Shown here: positions 40,419-45,206 of the stretch, piece after piece
How positions within the stretch are numbered: position 1 is the stretch's first letter
Layout: each line of letters opens with the position of its first letter
Assembly: GCA_910584915.1 (NCBI GenBank)
Contig: CAJUDM010000018.1
Location: 47,373 to 92,578 of the forward strand
Source of the DNA: an uncultured Lachnospiraceae bacterium
Lineage (GTDB): Bacteria > Bacillota > Clostridia > Lachnospirales > Lachnospiraceae
DNA length: 45,206 nt
Reading direction: 5' to 3'
Position numbers and translations under genes: made by a program
Notes under the pieces: model-generated
What the model saw: the letters and a program-made list of their open reading frames with translations, nothing else
What the model was told of the DNA's origin: nothing
The model's database searches: none

Positions 40419-42191
40419 ATGTTCTATCCGCAGGAAGTAATAGAAGAAGTCAGAACGAGAAATGATATCGTGGATGTGATCTCGGGTTATGTGCGGCTGC
40501 AGAAAAAAGGCGCGAGCCATTTCGGGCTGTGCCCCTTTCACAACGAAAAGTCGCCGTCTTTTTCGGTGTCCCAGTCAAAGCAGATGTATTACTGTTTTGG
40601 CTGCGGCGCCGGCGGCAATGTGATCACTTTTCTGCAGCAGTATGAGAACGCCAGTTTTCAGGAGGCAGTGAAGATGCTGGCGGACAGGGCGGGGATCAGG
40701 CTGCCGGAGGCGGAATACTCGGAGGCGGAGAGAGCGAAGGAAAATCATCGGGCGAGGCTTCTTGCGGTCAACAAAGAGGCGGCAAAGTATTTTTACTATC
40801 AGCTCCGCGCGCCGCAGGGGGGACAGGGGCTTTCCTATCTGAAGGACAGACGGCTCTCCGATGAGACTTTACATAAATTCGGACTCGGTTTTGCCAATAA
40901 GACGAGTGATGATCTTTCGCGCTATCTGAGGGAGAAGGGATTTTCCGATGAACTGATCAAGGAGGCGGGACTTGCGACGTTTGATGAACGATGGGGGCTC
41001 CATGATAAATTCTGGAACAGGGTGATCTTTCCGATCCAGGATATCAACCATCGGGTGATCGGTTTCGGCGGGCGCGTGATGGGGGACGGGACGCCGAAAT
41101 ATCTGAACTCGCCGGAGACGCCCGTATTTGACAAGAGCAGGAATCTGTACGGGCTGAATTTTGCCAGAAGTTCCAGAAAGAATCAGTTTATCCTCTGCGA
41201 GGGCTATATGGATGTGATCACGATGCATCAGGCAGGCTTTACACAGGCTGTGGCATCCCTGGGGACGGCATTTACGGCGGGACAGGCTTCCCTGTTAAAG
41301 CGTTATGCAGACGAAGTGCTGCTTGCCTATGACTCGGACGGCGCAGGTGTGAAGGCGGCTCTGCGGGCGATCGGGATCCTGCGGGAGTCGGGGCTTACCG
41401 GGCGTGTCCTGAGTTTTGCGCCCCATAAGGACCCGGATGAATTCATCAAGGCGGAGGGAGCGGAAGCGTTTGAGAAACGGCTCGCGGAGGCGGAGAACAG
41501 CTTTTTCTTCGAGATCCGTATTCTGTCGCGGGACTTTGACCTGAATGATCCGGCGGGAAAGACTAAGTTCCACAGGGAGATCGCCAGAAAGCTGTGCGGC
41601 TTTTCGGAGGAGGCGGAGCGCGCAAATTATGTGGAGGCGATCGCGGAGAGATATCATATCGGCCACGAAAACCTGCGGAAGCTGGTGAACTCTGCCGCAA
41701 TGCAGACCGGGCTCGCGAAGCCGCTCGAGAGGCCGAAATCGGGGCTGCAGCAAAAGAGGATGCCGGAGGACAGTGTGAAGAAGCCGCAGAGGCTTCTGAT
41801 CACCTGGCTGGCGGACGATCCGGGGCTGTATCAGAAGATCAAGAAATATATCACGCCGGATGATTTTACGGATGAGCTCTACAGAAAGGCTGCAGAACGA
41901 TTGTTTGCGGATCTGGAGGAGGGAAAGGCGGATCCGGCGGGAATCGTTGCACTGTTCCCGGAGGAGGATCAGCAGCGGGAGGCGGCGCAGATGTTTCATG
42001 AAAGCCTCGGAAGGCTGGAGAACCGGAGCGAGGCAGAGCGGGCTCTGCATGATATAGTCTACAGCGTGAAGAGAAACAGTTATGAATATTATTCCCGGAG
42101 GCTGGGAACGGATATTTCAGCGTTAAATCAGGTGATCGCGGGGAAAAAAGCACTGGAAGAACTTAGCAAAATGCATATTTCTCTTGATTAG
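40419..42191 (+). CDS. dnaG: DNA primase
   Basis: The 590-aa primase has the CHC2 zinc finger (GLCPFHNEKSPSFSV ... YYCFGCGAGGNV), a catalytic core with IGFGGRVMGDGTPKYLNSPE, the TOPRIM motif FILCEGYMDVI with YDSDGAG, and a DnaB-binding C-terminal domain. It makes RNA primers for replication. It has a strong AGGAGG site. The upstream repeat array lies between dgt and dnaG, and a 108-120 bp GC-rich stretch separates it from rpoD. Confidence 0.97.
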   Translation: MFYPQEVIEEVRTRNDIVDVISGYVRLQKKGASHFGLCPFHNEKSPSFSVSQSKQMYYCFGCGAGGNVITFLQQYENASFQEAVKMLADRAGIRLPEAEYSEAERAKENHRARLLAVNKEAAKYFYYQLRAPQGGQGLSYLKDRRLSDETLHKFGLGFANKTSDDLSRYLREKGFSDELIKEAGLATFDERWGLHDKFWNRVIFPIQDINHRVIGFGGRVMGDGTPKYLNSPETPVFDKSRNLYGLNFARSSRKNQFILCEGYMDVITMHQAGFTQAVASLGTAFTAGQASLLKRYADEVLLAYDSDGAGVKAALRAIGILRESGLTGRVLSFAPHKDPDEFIKAEGAEAFEKRLAEAENSFFFEIRILSRDFDLNDPAGKTKFHREIARKLCGFSEEAERANYVEAIAERYHIGHENLRKLVNSAAMQTGLAKPLERPKSGLQQKRMPEDSVKKPQRLLITWLADDPGLYQKIKKYITPDDFTDELYRKAAERLFADLEEGKADPAGIVALFPEEDQQREAAQMFHESLGRLENRSEAERALHDIVYSVKRNSYEYYSRRLGTDISALNQVIAGKKALEELSKMHISLD

Positions 42192-42311
42192 AGAGTATAC
42201 TATCTGATTAAGTTATGAGTGTTGCCGAGAGCAGTAAGGAAGGCGGCCTGGCCGGTTCCGGTATGGCGCCCGGCGTCGTACCTGCATAAATAAGGAAGGA
42301 TGGAAGTCATA

Positions 42312-43541
42312 ATGGATGAAAACACAAAAGTAAAATTTGACGAGAAGATAAAAGAACTTTTGAATCTTGCCAAAAAGAAAAAGAACGTACTGGATTATTC
42401 CGAGGTCAGTGAGTTTTTTCACGATCTGCCGATCGAGGAGGAGCAGTTTGACAAGGTACTGGAGATCCTGGAGGCGAACGGCGTCGTCTGCAATATGGAG
42501 ATCCCCGTGGAGGGAGACCTGGACGATGACGATGTCAATCTGTCGGAGGAGGATGAGGTTGATATGGAGAATATTGATCTTTCTGTGCCCGACGGCGTCA
42601 GCATCGAGGATCCGGTCAGAATGTATCTGAAGGAGATAGGGAAGGTTCCCCTTCTGTCGGCGGAGGAGGAGATAGAGTTCGCCCAGAAGATCGAGAACGG
42701 CGCGGCAGCGGTGGAGAAGTTAAAGGAGATCGACACCATGCTGGAAACCGCCGGGGAGGAGGAAAAAGAGGCGCTTGAAAAAGAAAAGAAAGAGCTGGGG
42801 TACGTAGTGGCGGACGGCGAGGCGGCAAAGCAGAAACTGGCGGAGGCAAACCTGCGCCTGGTAGTTTCCATCGCAAAGCGCTATGTGGGAAGGGGTATGC
42901 TGTTTTTGGATCTGATCCAGGAGGGAAATCTGGGGCTGATCAAGGCTGTGGAGAAATTTGATTACAGGAAGGGATATAAATTTTCTACCTATGCGACCTG
43001 GTGGATCCGCCAGGCGATCACAAGGGCGATCGCGGATCAGGCGAGGACTATCCGGATCCCGGTGCATATGGTGGAGACGATCAATAAGCTGATCCGGGTA
43101 AACAGACAGCTCTTGCAGGATCTTGGAAGAGAGCCGCTGCCGGAGGAGATCGCCGAAAAGATGGATATCCCTGTGGAGAGAGTGCGTGAGATATCCAAGA
43201 TCTCTCAGGAGCCGGTATCTTTGGAGACGCCGATCGGCGAGGAGGAGGACAGCCATCTCGGAGACTTTATTCAGGATGACAATGTGCCGGTGCCGGCGGA
43301 GGCGGCAGCCTTTACGCTGCTGAAAGAACAGCTTGTGGAAGTCTTAAGTACCCTGACAGAGAGAGAACAGAAGGTACTTCGTCTGCGGTTCGGCCTGGAT
43401 GACGGCAGGGCGAGGACACTGGAGGAAGTGGGCAAGGAATTCAATGTGACAAGGGAGCGTATCCGTCAGATCGAGGCAAAGGCGCTGCGGAAGCTTCGCC
43501 ATCCCAGCAGAAGCCGGAAACTGAAGGATTATCTGAATTAA
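42312..43541 (+). CDS. rpoD: RNA polymerase primary sigma factor (sigma-A)
   Basis: From ATG 42312 the protein has 409 aa. Region 1.1 lies at the N terminus, region 1.2 is DPVRMYLKEIGKVPLLSAEEE, region 2 is NLRLVVSIAKRYVGRGMLFLDLIQ through YKFSTYATWWIRQAI, region 3 is PEEIAEKM, and region 4 is TLEEVGKEFNVTRERIRQ (each cited by a core). An ATG at 42300 lies directly on the purine-rich AAGGAAGG, so 42312 is favoured. It recognises the TTGACA/TATAAT promoters seen in the window. Confidence 0.97.
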   Translation: MDENTKVKFDEKIKELLNLAKKKKNVLDYSEVSEFFHDLPIEEEQFDKVLEILEANGVVCNMEIPVEGDLDDDDVNLSEEDEVDMENIDLSVPDGVSIEDPVRMYLKEIGKVPLLSAEEEIEFAQKIENGAAAVEKLKEIDTMLETAGEEEKEALEKEKKELGYVVADGEAAKQKLAEANLRLVVSIAKRYVGRGMLFLDLIQEGNLGLIKAVEKFDYRKGYKFSTYATWWIRQAITRAIADQARTIRIPVHMVETINKLIRVNRQLLQDLGREPLPEEIAEKMDIPVERVREISKISQEPVSLETPIGEEEDSHLGDFIQDDNVPVPAEAAAFTLLKEQLVEVLSTLTEREQKVLRLRFGLDDGRARTLEEVGKEFNVTRERIRQIEAKALRKLRHPSRSRKLKDYLN

Positions 43542-43564
43542 TAACGGGTGTTGTATAAACTGAT

Positions 43565-44347
43565 ATGCTGAAGATCAATCTATCGAACAGAATGACGGCG
43601 GTGGCAGAACTTGTACCGTCCGGCGCGGCGGCGTGCGATGTGGGCTGTGACCACGGGTTTGTGGCAATCCACCTTGTGCGGGAAGGGATATGCCCGAGAG
43701 TGATCGCCATGGATATCAACACAGGACCGCTTCTGCGCGCCGAGGAGCATATAGAGAGCGCCGGCCTGTCCGCATACATAGAAACCCGTCTGTCCGACGG
43801 GATAGAGAAGCTTGTGCCGGGGGAGGCAGAGTGTATGATAGCCGCGGGGATGGGCGGCAGGCTCATTGTGAAGATCCTGGAGGATCATCCGGAAAAGCTT
43901 GAGAGCCTGCGTTACCTGGTACTGCAGCCACAGTCGGAACTCTCCTTTGTGCGCGGATATCTGCGCAGAAGAAGGTTTGTGATCCTGCGGGAGAATATGG
44001 TGTATGAGGATAGGAAGTTTTATCCGATGATGCTGGTGGAGACAGTATGCCGGGGGAGGACGGCTGCCGGCCCGGATGCTGCAACGGATGGCCCGGATGT
44101 TGCGGGAAAGACAAAAAACGGATGTTATGATATGGAGAAATGGGCTGGATTGGCGGATGAGTTCGGTCCCTGCCTGATCCGGGAAAGGCATCCGGTGCTT
44201 CTTGCATATCTGGACTGGTGGGAAGGGCAGCAGAGAAAAATATTAAAAGAAGTTTTGGACTATCCGGAAAGACGGGCGCAGGTCGAGCAGGAACTTGGGC
44301 GGATCCGGGATGTGCGGGAACTGATGGGAGCGCAGGGAAAGGGCTGA
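43565..44347 (+). CDS. trmK: tRNA (adenine-N1) methyltransferase, TrmK family
   Basis: The 260-aa class I methyltransferase has the SAM motif CDVGCDHGFVAIHLVREG, AMDINTGPLLRAEEH, IAAGMGGRLIVKIL and LQPQSE, typical of TrmK/YqfN, which methylates A22 of some tRNAs. The ribosome site is weak. The protein has about 20 extra residues around 170-190. The rpoD-trmK-nif3 order is standard in Firmicutes and supports the call. Confidence 0.92.
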   Translation: MLKINLSNRMTAVAELVPSGAAACDVGCDHGFVAIHLVREGICPRVIAMDINTGPLLRAEEHIESAGLSAYIETRLSDGIEKLVPGEAECMIAAGMGGRLIVKILEDHPEKLESLRYLVLQPQSELSFVRGYLRRRRFVILRENMVYEDRKFYPMMLVETVCRGRTAAGPDAATDGPDVAGKTKNGCYDMEKWAGLADEFGPCLIRERHPVLLAYLDWWEGQQRKILKEVLDYPERRAQVEQELGRIRDVRELMGAQGKG

Positions 44348-44357
44348 GGGAACAACT

Positions 44358-45140
44358 ATGAAGTGTTATGAGATCATGGAATATCTGAGGGAGGTATCGC
44401 CGGAATCCTTCGCGGAGAGCTGGGATAATGTGGGGCTGTTGTGCGGCAGGGAGGAAAAGGAGGTATCTTCCATATATATCGCCCTGGATGCAACGAAGGA
44501 AGTGATCGAGGAGGTGAAGGCTCTGGGGGCGGATATGCTGTTGACGCACCATCCGATGATCTTTAAGCCGTTGAAGCGGGTTTCAGGAGAGCATTTTATC
44601 GGGGACAAAATATTGACGCTGGCGGAGAACGGCATATGTTATTATGCCATGCACACGAATTTTGATGTGATGGGGATGGCTGAAGCGGTGGCGGGGCAGC
44701 TCGGACTGGAGGATCGGAGGGTGCTGACTGTCACTTATGAGGATGAGCATTCCAGAGAGGGGATCGGCAGGGCAGGGATGCTGCCTTCACCGATGACGCT
44801 GGCTGAGTGCGCAGAGTATGTCAAGAGCCGCTGTCTGGTGGATCACGTGAAGGTGTTCGGGAAACCGTCGGAAACCATAGTGATGGCGGCGGTCTGTCCG
44901 GGATCCGGCAAGAGCTGTATCGAGGACGCGGTCAGGCTGGGGGCCGATGTTTTGATAACAGGTGATATTGATCATCATGAAGGGATCGATTCGGTGGAGC
45001 AGGGGCTTGCCGTCATCGATGCGGGGCATTATGGACTGGAAAAAGTCTTTGTGCCCTATATGGAGGAATACTGTAAAAGAAAACTGACGGGCGTGAAGGT
45101 TTATGCCGCGCCGGAGAGAAATCCGTTCTGGTTGGCATAA
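44358..45140 (+). CDS. Nif3-like dinuclear metal-centre protein (YqfO type, short form)
   Basis: The 260-aa protein has the metal-binding motifs LLTHHPMIFKPLK and the C-terminal GDIDHHEGIDSVEQ, and WDNVGLLCGR near the N terminus. Databases often name it GTP cyclohydrolase I type 2, but its reaction is uncertain. The central extra domain seen in B. subtilis YqfO is absent. It starts 10 bp after trmK. The remaining bases to 45206 show no feature I can support. Confidence 0.92.
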   Translation: MKCYEIMEYLREVSPESFAESWDNVGLLCGREEKEVSSIYIALDATKEVIEEVKALGADMLLTHHPMIFKPLKRVSGEHFIGDKILTLAENGICYYAMHTNFDVMGMAEAVAGQLGLEDRRVLTVTYEDEHSREGIGRAGMLPSPMTLAECAEYVKSRCLVDHVKVFGKPSETIVMAAVCPGSGKSCIEDAVRLGADVLITGDIDHHEGIDSVEQGLAVIDAGHYGLEKVFVPYMEEYCKRKLTGVKVYAAPERNPFWLA

Positions 45141-45206
45141 CGACAGAGACTTAACAGACAATATGTAATGACCCCGCATTTGTAATCTCGTGGATTTACC
45201 TGTATA

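Overview
The window looks like chromosomal DNA of a Clostridia member, most likely Lachnospiraceae. Three things point there: moderate GC, strong GGAGG-type ribosome binding sites, and the dgt-like / dnaG / rpoD / trmK / Nif3 order at the right end. Other supports are a T-box leader, a BglG-type PTS regulator, a four-subunit 2-oxoacid:ferredoxin oxidoreductase and a holin-like type I toxin. The genus cannot be fixed from the sequence alone. I see no tRNA, rRNA, CRISPR array, transposase or phage gene.

Layout, left to right. (1) 0.3-4.3 kb: two-component system plus a two-gene ABC-2 exporter. (2) 4.3-8.1 kb: perfect sigma-A promoter, T-box leader with an apparent isoleucine (AUC) specifier, then gamma-delta-alpha-beta genes of a ferredoxin-dependent 2-oxoacid oxidoreductase, with a 186-bp inverted-repeat insertion between alpha and beta. 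(3) 8.1-8.5 kb: a 32-aa holin-like toxin with a probable convergent antisense RNA. (4) 8.7-9.8 kb: threonine aldolase. (5) 9.8-16.7 kb: AraC regulator divergent from a sialidase-like beta-propeller, an NAL/DHDPS-type aldolase, a TctCBA transporter and a YhcH-type protein, closed by a strong terminator. (6) 17.0-26.6 kb: L-ascorbate-type PTS and ula catabolic genes (ulaG, EIIA, EIIC, EIIB, ulaE, an unknown FG-GAP-like protein, ulaF, a HAD phosphatase) facing their probable PRD/EII regulator. ulaD is not present. (7) 26.8-33.6 kb: EI, HPr, a Cof phosphatase, a cellobiose-type PTS (IIB, IIC, IIA) and a GH1 phospho-glycosidase. (8) 33.8-38.9 kb: a broken small membrane gene, an acylphosphatase, and on the minus strand a PotABC-type transporter without PotD, a P-II-like protein and an unknown protein. 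(9) 39.2-45.1 kb: dNTPase, primase, primary sigma factor, tRNA methyltransferase and Nif3-like protein.

Regions 6 and 7 form a sugar-PTS island carrying its own general phosphotransfer proteins. HPr here has Lys where the regulatory Ser46 should be, and the GH1 enzyme has Gln at the catalytic acid/base position.

The most unusual signal is not a gene. A family of structured intergenic repeats recurs at about eight sites. Their outer stems differ in sequence but stay complementary. They share a tail resembling GCGGAACTGGAATAG, which in most copies ends a few bases before the Shine-Dalgarno sequence of the next gene. Related palindromic elements, including a four-way cloverleaf between ptsI and ptsH, fill other gaps.
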